Shown here in pieces: positions 9,640-20,200 of a stretch of 64,000 bases of DNA (positions within the stretch are counted from its first letter, which is position 1; the number at the start of each line of letters is the position of its first letter). Below the pieces are notes generated by a model. That model was not told where the DNA came from. It did not search any database and saw only the letters and a list, made by a program, of their open reading frames with translations. The position numbers were made by a program, and so were the translations under genes. This DNA is from UBA6623 sp965217195 (GTDB lineage Bacteria; Acidobacteriota; Terriglobia; Bryobacterales; UBA6623). The stretch lies in NCBI GenBank assembly GCA_965217195.1, contig CBDCHL010000005.1:1364001-1428000 (forward strand). The letters run 5' to 3'.

Positions 9640-10794
9640 TCAGTCGGATAGAGGCGGCCAACTCAACTTCCCCAGCACGCAAGCGCGGGCGGCGCCGGTC
9701 GCCGAAGGAAGATTGGCCGGTCGGCGGTGAAACGATTCGTAGGCCAGAATCGCAAACGCCGCCGCTTCCTTGGCATCCGCGGCCGGCCCCAGCGCGCTCG
9801 CCGGAACGATTTCCTTGTTCGGTAGGAGCTCCCGCAAACGCCGCATGATTTCCGGGTTGTGAGTCCCCCCGCCCGAGGCAACAAGCTGATCCACCGGCAT
9901 CTTCGGGGCGACCCATCGTCGAATCCCGCGGGCGATCGTCTCCGCGGTGAAAGCTGTGACTGTGGCAATCAAGTCGCTCGGATCGAGCCCTTGCGCCGTC
10001 AAGTCAGTCGTGAATTCCCGCCCGAACTGCTCCCGCCCCGCGCTCTTAGGCGGCGGCTCGTCGAGGTAGGGCAGCGCCATCAAACGATCGAGCAAAGCTT
10101 GGTTCACATGGCCTGACGCAGCCCAAGTCCCATCTCGGTCAAATCGCTCCTCACCGCCGGTGAAATCTTCGACCAACCCGTCAATCACCATGTTGCCCGG
10201 GCCGGTATCGAAGGCAAACACCTCCTCCGGTCTTGCGCCGGGCCCGATGGCGGTCAGATTGGCAATACCTCCGATGTTCAGGGCCACTCGCCCGCGCTCG
10301 GCGTCGCGATAGAGAAGGTAATCCACATAGGGAACCAAAGGGGCGCCCTGACCGCCCGCGGCCACATCGGCGGGGCGAAAATCCGCAACTACCGGAACGC
10401 GGGTAATCTCAGCGATCATTGCGGGCTCGCCGATCTGCAACGTGCTGCACACAGTGTGCGCGGCCAGCTCCGAACCCGTCGGCTGGTGGTAGATCGTTTG
10501 CCCGTGCGAACCCACCAGATCGAGATCCGTCGCCGCAATGCCGGACGCCCTGCATGCCTCAACAATCGCGTTGCCGAAAAGCCGGCCAAGCAAAAAATTC
10601 AGTTGACTGATATGAGACGTGTGTGTCTGGGCGTTCGACACGGCGAGAATCGCCTTGCGCACGCCGGTGGGGTACGCCTGCTCGTGAAAGGCCCTCGTCT
10701 CGACCCGCATTCCGAAGCCCTCGCCGGCAATCTCGACCAGCGCCACATCGATGCCGTCCACTGACGTTCCACTCATGAGTCCGGCAACAAGCAT
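9640..10794 (-). CDS. anmK: Anhydro-N-acetylmuramic acid kinase
   Basis: A 384-residue protein. The start was placed at ATG 10794 so that the protein begins MLVAGLMSGTSVDGID, the conserved phosphate-binding opening of AnmK. Further family signatures are NIGGIANLT, FDTGPGNMVID and VASGGGTHNP. AnmK cleaves and phosphorylates 1,6-anhydro-MurNAc to MurNAc-6-phosphate in cytoplasmic cell-wall recycling. The usual next enzyme, MurQ, is not in the window. The gene diverges from the RDD gene; a 16 bp palindrome sits between them (10920-10935). Length is normal for the family. Confidence 0.95.
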   Translation of the reverse strand: MLVAGLMSGTSVDGIDVALVEIAGEGFGMRVETRAFHEQAYPTGVRKAILAVSNAQTHTSHISQLNFLLGRLFGNAIVEACRASGIAATDLDLVGSHGQTIYHQPTGSELAAHTVCSTLQIGEPAMIAEITRVPVVADFRPADVAAGGQGAPLVPYVDYLLYRDAERGRVALNIGGIANLTAIGPGARPEEVFAFDTGPGNMVIDGLVEDFTGGEERFDRDGTWAASGHVNQALLDRLMALPYLDEPPPKSAGREQFGREFTTDLTAQGLDPSDLIATVTAFTAETIARGIRRWVAPKMPVDQLVASGGGTHNPEIMRRLRELLPNKEIVPASALGPAADAKEAAAFAILAYESFHRRPANLPSATGAARACVLGKLSWPPLSD

Positions 10795-10919
10795 GTCGTG
10801 TCGGCAAGAAAGCGAGCCGCAACTCGATTTAGAAGGCAACGAGAGCGGTTCGCGACAAACGAGTGTACCGAAAAATGCGGCCGACGTTCAGAGCAGGTTT
10901 CGAGGAAGAACATTTTTGA

Positions 10920-10935
10920 GTTAGAATGTTCTAAC
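10920..10935. promoter_or_regulatory. Operator-like palindrome
   Basis: The sequence GTTAGAA-TG-TTCTAAC is a perfect 7+7 inverted repeat in the divergent region between anmK and the RDD gene. It looks like a dimeric repressor site; the regulator is unknown. Confidence 0.4.
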
Positions 10936-11057
10936 GACGCAAGTAAGGCGGCGCCTATCGACGAACCCTGATCGTCGTTGCCGGCCGCCTAACGACGTCC
11001 TTTCGTCCCGCCGATAACAAATAAGCTCTCCGCGATGCGGCTGTTCGGAACCCAGGT

Positions 11058-12116
11058 ATGATCTGCGGCCATTGCGGTCATCAAAACGACGACGAAACTC
11101 GCTGTGGTCACTGTGGGCGGAGACTCGACGAGGCTCGCTATCGTTCCGCGTCTCCGGGCGCGCTTCAAGGGAACGCCGGCGGCACGATGAGCTCCGCGCC
11201 ATGGCGCGGAGAGCTTCACCGACGCCTGGACGCGTACCGTAGACGGCGCGATGCCAGTGCGTCGTTAGCAGCTAGGGCGGCCTCGTCGGCGAGCTCGACG
11301 GACAGCCCGAACGTTGTCTCCATTGACCAAGGGGCGGACTTTCCGAAGCCGACGCCGGCCGCTGAGCGGCTGGGTTTGGCGGACGAGATGAAATGGCGAG
11401 AGCAACAACGGAACGCGGCCGCCTTCACCGCGAACAGCTTAACAACATCGGCCGCGCCTGCTCCCACGCCCACGGCGCACGATGTGTCGGAATCGCGCTC
11501 CTTCCTACCGTCTCTCGGGGGGGGCCCACCGCGGCATGACGAGCCAGTTGCCGCCGACCCCGCCCAAGTGGAATCGCCTGCGCCGGCGCGCGAATTGCGT
11601 TGTGCCGCGACCGTGGCGCCTCTACAAATTCGGTTCCTGGCCGGAGTACTCGACGCCGCGGTACTGATTGTTTCCCTGGGAGTTTTTTGGGGCGTCTTTC
11701 ACGAACTCGGCGGGGCAATCTCGGCCGACCGCGAAGGCACGCGAGCCGTCGGCTTCGCGGCTTTCTTAGTGACGGGGTTTTACTGGGCCTTCCACGTGGG
11801 CTACTTCGGCACGACGCCCGGGATGACCTGGGTGGGATTGCGCCTGCTGAATTTCCACGGTCGTCGCGCAAACGCGCGTCAGCGCGCTGTCCGGGCTTTA
11901 GGCCTGCTCTTCAGCACGACCACCCTCGGCGTCGGATTCGCGTGGGCCTTTCTGGACGACGAGAGACTGACCTGGCACGACCGTATGTCGAAGACCTTTC
12001 TCAGCCGAGACGGAGCCGTCGGGTTCCGCTCCCGCGCTGTCGAGGCACGCCCGCGCCACTCGTCCCAGCCGACCGCCGCGGGCCGGGGACGGCCTCCAAA
12101 ACCCGCATCCGCCTGA
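11058..12116 (+). CDS. Zinc-ribbon and RDD-family membrane protein
   Basis: A 352-residue protein. The N-terminus is a small zinc ribbon with two CxxC pairs (CGHCGH near 3-8 and CGHCGR near 17-22). A long polar, low-complexity linker rich in Ala/Ser/Pro follows (about 30-185), then a C-terminal RDD domain with three hydrophobic segments (around FLAGVLDAAVLIVSLGVFW, FAAFLVTGFYWAFHV and LFSTTTLGVGFAWAF), including the signature GMTWVGLRLLNF and the closing TWHDRMSKTFL. RDD proteins are small membrane proteins; some have been proposed as ion exchangers, but most have no known function. The zinc ribbon plus linker plus RDD architecture recurs in acidobacteria and related phyla. Divergent from anmK. 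Confidence 0.85.
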   Translation: MICGHCGHQNDDETRCGHCGRRLDEARYRSASPGALQGNAGGTMSSAPWRGELHRRLDAYRRRRDASASLAARAASSASSTDSPNVVSIDQGADFPKPTPAAERLGLADEMKWREQQRNAAAFTANSLTTSAAPAPTPTAHDVSESRSFLPSLGGGPPRHDEPVAADPAQVESPAPARELRCAATVAPLQIRFLAGVLDAAVLIVSLGVFWGVFHELGGAISADREGTRAVGFAAFLVTGFYWAFHVGYFGTTPGMTWVGLRLLNFHGRRANARQRAVRALGLLFSTTTLGVGFAWAFLDDERLTWHDRMSKTFLSRDGAVGFRSRAVEARPRHSSQPTAAGRGRPPKPASA

Positions 12117-12200
12117 CAAAGCCAGGGGAGCGTACGAGGATAGTTGCCTTTTCGAGGCCGACGGGTCAGCCGACTCGCAACCTACGCGCCCCAAAAACGG

Positions 12201-13397
12201 CTAGTAGCCGGCCGGCTCTTCAGCGCCGCCCACAGTCGAAAACTTGTAAACGGTTTGCGACTGATAGGTCGTGCCCGGCGTCAGCACCGTGGACGGAAAG
12301 CCCTTGATATTCGGCGAATCCGGATAGCGCTGCGTCTCGAGGCAGAAACCGCTGCGGTGCTCATAAGCGGTGCCGCCTTTGCCGATGTTGCTGCCGTCGA
12401 GGAAATTACCACTGTAAAACTGGATGCCGGGTTCGGTCGTGAGAACTTCCATCACGCGACCGGTCGTCGGCTCGGTGACCTTGGCGGCCAAGAAGAGGCC
12501 CTCGCCGCGGCGGTTGAGGATATAGTTCAGGTCGTAACCTTTCCCGAATTCCAACTGGTTCAGCTCGGCGTCGATGTTCTTACCGATGGGTGTCGATTCG
12601 AGAAAGTCGAGCGGCGTCTCAGCAGCCAGACCGATTCTTCCGTCGGGGATCAACTGTTCGTCGATCGGGGTAAAGCGGTCCGCGTCAATCATCAGCTCAT
12701 GGTCGAGGATGGAGCTTGCGCCCGCATCCTTGAGGTTGAAATAGGAGTGATTGGTCAGATTGATGACTGTCGCCTTATCGGTAGTCGCTTTATATTCGAT
12801 CCGCAACTCCGATTCGTCAGTCCATTTGTAGGTCACGCGGGTATCTAAGTTGCCCGGGTAGCCTTCTTCCCCGTCTTCACTCAAGTAGTCGAGCCGGAGG
12901 GCGGCGCCATTGTAATCGATGTAGGCTTCCGCGGTCCACAGAACCTTGTCGAAACCCTTTTCTCCGCCATGGAGGTGATTTTCGCCGTCGTTCGCCGCCA
13001 GCTCATAGAGATCTTGGCCTAAAGCGAACTTGGCTTTGGAGATGCGATTCCCGTAGCGCCCGATGATCGCGCCGAAATAGGGCGTGTCCTTGATATAGTC
13101 CTCCAACTTGTCATAACCGAGCACAATGTCGCCCAAGTTGCCGTCCTTGTCGGGTACCTTGAGCGAAACGACGATCCCGCCATAGTTGGTGATGCGAACC
13201 TCTTCGCCCTTGGAATTGGTCAACGTGTAGATCAGCGCTTCTTGCCCGTCCGGCGTCGTTCCAAAAACTTCGGATGTGAAAGTGGCCTTGGTTTCCGGAC
13301 CGGCGCCTTCCTTCGGGATGTTGCAAGCCGGCAACGACAAGCCGACCGTCAGTACGGTAAGCGCGATCGTCCAATGGCCTACGTGGTTGCTCGTCAT
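12201..13397 (-). CDS. galM: Aldose 1-epimerase (galactose mutarotase), predicted lipoprotein
   Basis: A 398-residue protein starting at ATG 13397 behind a GGGGAGG Shine-Dalgarno. The N-terminus is a lipoprotein signal with lipobox LPAC (Cys25), so the enzyme should be anchored outside the cytoplasm rather than cytosolic as in E. coli. The body shows GalM signatures: RYGNRISKAKF, LHGGEKGFDK, TNHSYFNL (catalytic His region) and a late GIQFYSGNF segment that carries part of the sugar site. It interconverts alpha and beta anomers of aldoses. It is consistent with extracytoplasmic sugar processing; no sugar operon surrounds it. It diverges from plsC. Confidence 0.92.
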   Translation of the reverse strand: MTSNHVGHWTIALTVLTVGLSLPACNIPKEGAGPETKATFTSEVFGTTPDGQEALIYTLTNSKGEEVRITNYGGIVVSLKVPDKDGNLGDIVLGYDKLEDYIKDTPYFGAIIGRYGNRISKAKFALGQDLYELAANDGENHLHGGEKGFDKVLWTAEAYIDYNGAALRLDYLSEDGEEGYPGNLDTRVTYKWTDESELRIEYKATTDKATVINLTNHSYFNLKDAGASSILDHELMIDADRFTPIDEQLIPDGRIGLAAETPLDFLESTPIGKNIDAELNQLEFGKGYDLNYILNRRGEGLFLAAKVTEPTTGRVMEVLTTEPGIQFYSGNFLDGSNIGKGGTAYEHRSGFCLETQRYPDSPNIKGFPSTVLTPGTTYQSQTVYKFSTVGGAEEPAGY

Positions 13398-13559
13398 CTT
13401 CTAGACCTCCCCAGCAGGGGCGCGAAAGCCTCGCGCGCGTTCGTACATGGTACACGAAACCGGTATGTTCTTGCTAAGCAAGAGCACGACCTGGATTCCC
13501 TCGTTGCCGTCTTCCCGAGTTCGCTGATACGGTGGTCTGATACGAGGTTTTTCCCGCCG

Positions 13560-14318
13560 ATGTTGAGTTACCTGCGCTCGGTGTTGTGGATGTGCCCGAT
13601 GATCGGGCTCTCGGTGCTGGTGATGGCCACCATCTCGATCACCGCGTCGCTGTTCGATCCCACCGGCCGCCTGCAACACAAAGTGGCCGTTGCGTGGGCC
13701 CGCATGGTGCTTAGGATTTGCCTCGTCAGGATTGACGTCGTGGGGGCGGAAAAGCTCGACCCGGCTCAGCCCTATGTGTTTGTGTCGAACCATTTCAGCC
13801 TGATCGATACGCCGGTAATGTTCGGACGCATGCCGCGGGATTTCCGCATCATGGCGCGGCACGGGCTTTGGCGGGTTCCTTTTCTGGGCTGGCATTTAAA
13901 CCGCGCCGGGCACATCCCGGTGAACCGCGAAAACCCTCGCGTCGCGGCCCGCAATATTGGCGAGGCGGCCGAGAGTGTGCGCCGAGGCACGTCGATCTTG
14001 CTGTTTCCCGAGGGCGGGCGAACGCGGCAGCCGACCATGCGCCCGTTCAAACCCGGCGCGGCGCACATCGCGATTCGCGCGGGCGTTCCGATTGTCCCGA
14101 TGGCATTGGTCGGAACGCGGAAGATCCTCGCGCCGAACTCGGCGCATCTGCATCCCGGCCGCGCCGAGCTGCGCGTCGGCCCGCCGATGCCCACCACTGG
14201 AGAAGCCGGGAAGGACGCCAAACGACTGATCGCCGATGTGCAGAGCGAAGTGGCGAGGCTGGCGGGAATGACCTGGCCGCCGGAGGCCGACTCGGAATCG
14301 AGCGGCTCGGCGGGCTGA
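13560..14318 (+). CDS. plsC: 1-acyl-sn-glycerol-3-phosphate acyltransferase
   Basis: A 252-residue membrane-associated acyltransferase. The start at ATG 13560 was chosen because the sequence upstream is not protein-like and the hydrophobic anchor (residues 7-30) then sits at the N-terminus as usual. The catalytic HX4D motif is NHFSLID (His78, Asp83), and the substrate-binding motif is FPEGGRTRQP. It makes phosphatidic acid from lysophosphatidic acid and acyl-CoA/ACP at the inner membrane. Its length is normal. The final ~15 residues are polar and serine-rich. Confidence 0.92.
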   Translation: MLSYLRSVLWMCPMIGLSVLVMATISITASLFDPTGRLQHKVAVAWARMVLRICLVRIDVVGAEKLDPAQPYVFVSNHFSLIDTPVMFGRMPRDFRIMARHGLWRVPFLGWHLNRAGHIPVNRENPRVAARNIGEAAESVRRGTSILLFPEGGRTRQPTMRPFKPGAAHIAIRAGVPIVPMALVGTRKILAPNSAHLHPGRAELRVGPPMPTTGEAGKDAKRLIADVQSEVARLAGMTWPPEADSESSGSAG

Positions 14319-15035
14319 CGCGCAAGGCGGGGGCTTCCGGGGCTTGCGACCCGGGCGCCGAGCAAGGCGTCCGAGAAATTCCAAAGAACTGCAGCCGCGA
14401 AGGGGCGGCCGGAAATATGGCCTAGGGTGGAGCCGGAACGGCGGAACCCGAACGCCCGCGATAAGCAACAGCCGGAGAGCCGTTTTCATGGCAATTGCAA
14501 GTCTCCTTAGGACGCGCGAGCGCCCAGCCACTCGAAAATCTCAGGGCCACGCGTCTCGCGAAACGCAGTTGTGAAAGCGATCCTTCCCTCTTCGTCCGCG
14601 CGCGCGGCGGAATCAGAGACCGCTTGCGACGCATCGCGCCAAACCAGGGTGCAAACTGTCAGCAGAGACGAGCGCGAGTGCCGCGGGCACAATCCGTCTC
14701 CCAGCGTGACATCCGCCGTCGGAGCCGAAAAACGCCCAACAACTACGGTTCCGGCGCGCGTTGTCCGAACCCGGCGCTACAATCGTGTCTTCAGCGCGCC
14801 ATCTTAGGCACCGGCCGTACAGTCCTACGTCGAGGATTTCTTCGGCAATCACTTCGACCGCTCTATGTCGATTTTCCTCGACTTTGAGAAGGGCGGCGTG
14901 CAAATTTCGGCTCCGTTCGCCGGGGCCGAGTCGCTGAGATTGCGCCTCGATGTCCGCTCCGGTTGCTGTATTGGACGGCACGGCGCCGCCGGAACTGGGA
15001 GGCGACCCGGCGTAAATAGAAGCATCCCGCCGGCC
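14319..15035. other. Intergenic region of 717 bp without a convincing gene
   Basis: No reading frame here looks like protein on either strand. One curiosity is on the minus strand: AAGGAG followed by an ATG at 14488 opening MKTALRLLLIAG, a good signal-peptide start that then runs into arginine/proline-rich sequence overlapping plsC antisense. It may be a remnant of a secreted protein. A TACAAT box at 14778-14783 could be the recG promoter, about 250 bp upstream. Confidence 0.4.
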
Positions 15036-17153
15036 ATGAAGCTCGACACTCCAATCACTTATCTCAAAGGCGTCGGCCCGCAACGCGCCAAGATCTTGGA
15101 ATCGAAAGCGATTTTCACAGTCGAAGACCTGCTCTACTACCTGCCCTTCCGTTACGAAGACCGCGGCAATACCAAACGCATCGCCGACCTCGCTCCCGGC
15201 GAGACCGCCACCGTCGTCGGGAAAGTCACCTCCCCGCGCCTGTTTCACTCCCATCGCAGCCGGGCGCGACTGTTCGAGATTCGCGTCCGCGACGGCTCCG
15301 GCCGGCCGCTCGTCTGCAAGTGGTTTCGGGGCGACTACCTGCGGTCGGTGTTCGAAAGCGGACAGCAGGTTGCGTTCTACGGCAAGGTCGAGTGGGATGA
15401 CTTCTCTCGCGAAGTCTCGATGTTCCATCCGCAATATGAGATTCTCGAGGCCGCGCCTGAGGCGACCGACACCCGCGACCCCGCCGAGGCGCGCCTCCAC
15501 ACCGGCCGGGTCGTTCCCATCTACCAGGCCATCGGGAGGCTCAACACCCGCGTCATTCGCGGCCTGGTTCGCCGCGCCCTCGATACGGTCGAGTGGGAGG
15601 ACGATCCCTTGCCCGAAGGCATCCGTCGCCGCGTTGGAATGCCCGGTCGCGATGACGCGCTGCGTGAGGCCCATTTCCCGCCCGCGGAGGCCGACGCACG
15701 TCTGCTCGAAGCGTTCCGCACCCTCGCGCAGGCACGGCTGATTTTTGAAGAGTTTTTCTTCTTGGAATGCGGTTTGGCACTCAAGCGCCGTAAAGCTCGG
15801 CGTCAGGAAGGCATAGCTTTCGAGCTCAACGACGCCGCACGCGAACAGATCAAGAGTATTCTGCCGTTCAAGCCCACCGCCGCTCAAAAACGCGTCCTTG
15901 GGGAAATCGCCGGAGATATGTCCGAGGCGACGCCGATGAACCGTCTGTTGCAAGGCGATGTCGGCAGCGGTAAGACCATCGTCGCCGTCGAAGCCGCCGT
16001 CATCGCGCTTGAAAACGGTTACCAAGTCGCGGTCATGGCGCCGACCGAGATTCTGGCGGCGCAACACTACTTCTATTTCAAGAACTTGCTCGAATCGGCG
16101 GGCTATACCGTCGTCATGCTGACCGGGTCAGGCCGCGCGCGTGATAAGGAGAGGCGGAAGCGTCTGATCGCCGAGGGCGAGGCCCACGTCATCATCGGCA
16201 CTCATGCGCTGATTTCCCAAGACGTCGCCTTCCACAACCTCGGCCTCGTCGTCGTCGATGAGCAACACCGCTTCGGCGTAATGCAACGCTTCGGGCTTCT
16301 CGCCAAGGGACAACACCCGGACGTCCTGGTCATGACCGCAACGCCGATTCCCCGAACCCTCGCTCTCACCGTCTATGGCGACCTCGATGTTTCGGTTATC
16401 GACGAACTGCCGCCCGGGCGTCGTCCGATTGTCACCAAGCACGCCGGCGAAGAGGTGACCGACAAGGTCTACGGCTTCATCCGCAAGCAGGTCGAGAAAG
16501 GCCGTCAGGTCTACGTCGTTTGCCCCTTGATCGAGGAATCCGAGACGAAGGCCGTCAAGGCCGCGAGCAAGCTCTACGAACATCTGGCCGAAACCGTCTT
16601 CGCCGACCTCGAAGTCGCCTTGCTACACGGCCGCCTCAAGAGTCCCGAGAAGGAATCCGTCATGGAGGACTTCAAGAACGGCCGAGTCCAAATCCTCGTC
16701 GCAACCACGGTAGTCGAAGTCGGCGTCGACGTGCCCAACGCGACGGTCATGCTGATCGAACACGCCGAGACGTTCGGGTTGGCGCAATTACACCAATTAC
16801 GCGGACGGGTAGGCCGCGGCGGGGAGCAAAGCTACTGCATTCTTCGAACCGGCGAGATGAACGAAATCGCCGCCGAGCGAATCCGTACGATGGTCGAGAC
16901 TCAGGACGGGTTCCGTATCGCCGAAACCGACTTACGCCTTCGCGGCCCCGGTGAATTCTTCGGCACAAAGCAGTCCGGCCTACCCGCTTTTCGGGTCGCC
17001 AACCTGGTCCGCGATCGCGATCTGCTCGAAAACGCCCGTAGCGAAGTGACCGCGTTTATTGAGAAACCCGACAAGGCCGAAGAGCTGCAGGCGCTCGTGC
17101 GATACATCCAAGGCAAATGGCAGCGCCGCTATGGGTTGGTGAAGGTGGGCTGA
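15036..17153 (+). CDS. recG: ATP-dependent DNA helicase RecG
   Basis: A 705-residue helicase. The start was set at ATG 15036 because MKLDTPITYLKGVGPQRA is the normal RecG opening; the open frame continues 57 codons upstream without looking conserved. Domains in order: wedge/OB region (about 1-190), helicase domain 1 with Walker A GDVGSGKT and DEQH box VVVDEQHRFG, helicase domain 2 with TTVVEVGVDVPNA and QLRGRVGRG, and the C-terminal RecG domain. It remodels stalled replication forks and Holliday junctions. Single-gene unit; complete and normal length. Confidence 0.97.
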   Translation: MKLDTPITYLKGVGPQRAKILESKAIFTVEDLLYYLPFRYEDRGNTKRIADLAPGETATVVGKVTSPRLFHSHRSRARLFEIRVRDGSGRPLVCKWFRGDYLRSVFESGQQVAFYGKVEWDDFSREVSMFHPQYEILEAAPEATDTRDPAEARLHTGRVVPIYQAIGRLNTRVIRGLVRRALDTVEWEDDPLPEGIRRRVGMPGRDDALREAHFPPAEADARLLEAFRTLAQARLIFEEFFFLECGLALKRRKARRQEGIAFELNDAAREQIKSILPFKPTAAQKRVLGEIAGDMSEATPMNRLLQGDVGSGKTIVAVEAAVIALENGYQVAVMAPTEILAAQHYFYFKNLLESAGYTVVMLTGSGRARDKERRKRLIAEGEAHVIIGTHALISQDVAFHNLGLVVVDEQHRFGVMQRFGLLAKGQHPDVLVMTATPIPRTLALTVYGDLDVSVIDELPPGRRPIVTKHAGEEVTDKVYGFIRKQVEKGRQVYVVCPLIEESETKAVKAASKLYEHLAETVFADLEVALLHGRLKSPEKESVMEDFKNGRVQILVATTVVEVGVDVPNATVMLIEHAETFGLAQLHQLRGRVGRGGEQSYCILRTGEMNEIAAERIRTMVETQDGFRIAETDLRLRGPGEFFGTKQSGLPAFRVANLVRDRDLLENARSEVTAFIEKPDKAEELQALVRYIQGKWQRRYGLVKVG

Positions 17154-17228
17154 GAGCGAAAGGCAGTCGGCCTCTCGAAGCCCAAAGAGACGTGCCCGCC
17201 GAGCATGCCGGGGCGGATCGCGGCGAGT

Positions 17229-17234
17229 TATAAT
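17229..17234 (+). promoter_or_regulatory. Possible -10 box of the DUF1549/DUF1553 gene
   Basis: A TATAAT hexamer 20 bp before the ATG at 17254; the -35 region is weak. A Shine-Dalgarno-like GGAGATTGAGG lies between the two. Confidence 0.4.
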
Positions 17235-17253
17235 CACACTGGAGATTGAGGTC

Positions 17254-20200
17254 ATGATGGGCTTTGTATGTCGAGAGCGTGCACTGCTTTCCAGTGTTTT
17301 CGCGGCGGCGCTGGCGACGGTCGCCGGTGCCGTGCCGGTCCTTGCCGCCGACCACACCTCCGAGCCGGTCGTTTTCAACCGCGATATTCGAGCGATTCTC
17401 TCCGACAAATGCTTCGCTTGCCACGGGCCTGACGAATCGAAACGGCTGAGCGCACTGCGACTCGACACTGAAGCAGGGGTCCGGGCTGATCTTGGCGGGC
17501 GCTTTGCAATAGTCCCCGGTCAGCCTGAAAAGAGCGAACTGATCCGCCGGATCACGAGCAAGGATGACGCGCGGCGCATGCCGCCGGCCTATGGAGGCAA
17601 GAAACTTTCGGCGGCTGAGATTGAGTTGCTCCGCCGCTGGGTCCGCGAAGGAGCCGAGTGGCAGCAGCACTGGTCGTTCCTGGCCCCGAGTCGCCCCAAG
17701 GTCCCGCCAGTGGAAGCGAAGGATTGGGCGAAGAACGACATTGATCGCTTCGTGCTCGCGCGCTTGCAAAAAGCAGGAATCTCGCCCGCCTCGGAAACCG
17801 ATCGGGCGACTTTGATTCGTCGAGTTTCACTCGACCTGACTGGTTTGCCGCCCTCACCCCCGGAAATAGACGCCTTCCTCGCGGACCACTCTCCCGAGGC
17901 CTATGAGAAAGTCGTCGATCGCCTGCTCGCCTCCCCGCGTTACGGCGAGCGCATGGCTGTTCGCTGGCTGGACGCCGCTCGCTATGCGGACACGAACGGC
18001 TACCAGACCGACGCCGAGCGCTCGATGTGGCGTTGGCGCGATTGGGTGATCGAGGCCTTCAACGACAACATGCCCTTCGATCAGTTCACGATCGAACAGC
18101 TTGCCGGCGACATGCTGCCGGACGCGACTCTCGATCAACAGATTGCCAGCGGGTTTAACCGCAATCACCGCGGCAACGGCGAGGGCGGCATCATCGACGC
18201 TGAATACGCGGTCGAGTATGTCGTCGATCGCGTCGAGACCACCTCGACCGTGTGGATGGGGCTGACGTTGGGATGTGCGCGCTGCCACGATCACAAGTAC
18301 GACCCCTTCACGCAGAAAGAGTTCTACAGCCTTTTTGCGTATTTCAATAATGTCCCCGAGCGCGGTAAGGCTTTCAAATACGGCAATTCCCCGCCCTTCA
18401 TTCAGGCCCCGACGCGGGAGCAGCAGTCCGAGCTGAAGAAGCTGGACACGAAAATCACGGCCGCTGAGGGAGAATTCTCGAAGCTCGATGACGAGCGCCG
18501 CCAAGCCCGGCAAGCATGGGAACAGGCGATCGCGGGATCGGCGGTCGCCGACTGGTCATTGCGCGACGGGCTTGAGGTCCACTATCCGCTCGACGGCAGT
18601 TTGTCAGGGGAGACCCCCGGCGCGGGCCAAACACAAGCCGCCCTGGTCGACGGGCTGCCGAGATTCGTTGACGGGACGATCGGTGCCGCGGCGAGCTTCG
18701 ACGGCAAGGTTTTCATCGATGCCGGCAATGTGGCCCCCTATGATTTCTACGACAAGTTTACGCTGTCGGCGTGGATCCGCCCCACCGCTCCAGACGGCGC
18801 CATCGTAACGCGCACCAACGAGCTCACCACCGAGATTCCCGGCTACGGCATCTACCTCACGGACGGCAAAGTACAGTTCAACTTGGTCGTGCGCGCGCTT
18901 GACGACGCCATCCTGATCGAGACCGCCCAGCCGCTTGCACTCAACCGTTGGCATCACGTCGCCGCCACCTACGACGGTTCACGGCTTGCCGAGGGAATCG
19001 CCATCTACGTTGACGGCCGGAGGCAAGAGCTGAAGGTCAATGTGGATGAGATGAACCAACCGTTCAAAGTCGATCAGCCGCTGCGCATCGGGGCGGCCGC
19101 CGGATCGGGACCACGCTTTGAGGGCGCGATCGACGACGTGCGGGTCTACAACCGTGCCCTGCGTCCCGCCGAGGCTGCCGTATTGGCGACCGCGACGCCT
19201 CTCCACGAAATAGCCGCGCGGCCGGCATCGGAAAGAACGCAGGCCGAAAACGACAAGCTTCGGTTGGCGTTTCTGGACCAATATGCTCCGCCGAAGATTC
19301 GCGAGGTTTGGCGCAATCTGCTGACGGCGCGTAAGAAGCGCGAGGCTTTCTCCGACAGTCTGCCGACCTTGATGGTGATGCGCGAGATGGAGCAGCCGCG
19401 GGCAACGCACCTGCTCTTGCGCGGCGCCTACGACAAACCCGGCGAGAGGGTTCAGCCCCGCCTGCCCGCCGTGATCTCGGCCGCGGATCGCCCGGTTCCC
19501 CGGGACCGTCTCGAGTTCGCAAAGTGGCTGGTGAGCCCCTCGAACCCGCTCACGGCACGCGTAACGGTCAACCGTTTCTGGCAGATGCTTTTCGGCGTCG
19601 GATTGGTTAAGACCGCCGAGGATTTCGGCTCGCAGGGCGATTGGCCCCGATATATGGATCTGCTCGACTGGCTGGCCGCGGACTTCGTCGAAAGCGGCTG
19701 GGACGTCAAGGGCGTGATGAAGACCATCGTCATGAGCGCGACCTACCGCCAAAGCTCGACCGTCGATCTCGATCTGCATGAACGCGATCCGGAAAACCGC
19801 CTGCTGGCGCGCGGACCGCGCTTCCGGCTGCCGGCCGAGGTCGTGCGTGATCAGGCCTTGGCGATCTCGGGGCTGCTGGTCGAGCAGACCGGCGGCCCGT
19901 CGGTCAAGCCCTATCAGCCGGCCGGGCTGTGGAGCGAGTTGGCCGGCGGCAAAGACTACGTCCAAGATCAAGGCGACAAGCTCTACCGCCGCAGCATGTA
20001 TACGTTCTGGAAGCGCGCCGTGCCGCCCCCGTCGATGTTGAATTTTGATTCCGCCGGGCGCGAGGCCTGTACCGTGCGCGAAACGCGCACCAACACGCCG
20101 CTACAAGCGCTGAACTTGATGAACGATGTCACGTTTGTCGAGGCCTCGCGCAAGATGGCGGAAAGGATGATGACCGAGGGCGGTTCGACGCCCGCCGAAC

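Noticed and set aside
12144..12848. Open frame antisense to galM
   Set aside because: GalM is clear on the minus strand with a lipoprotein signal and Shine-Dalgarno; the plus frame lacks both.
14865..15035. A 57-codon upstream extension of recG
   Set aside because: RecG proteins begin at MKLDTPITYLKGVG; the extension is low-complexity and has no ribosome-binding site.
14613..16067. A 484-codon open frame antisense to recG
   Set aside because: It mirrors the well-conserved RecG frame and its residues are Arg/Gly/Asp-rich without motifs; a by-product of high GC.
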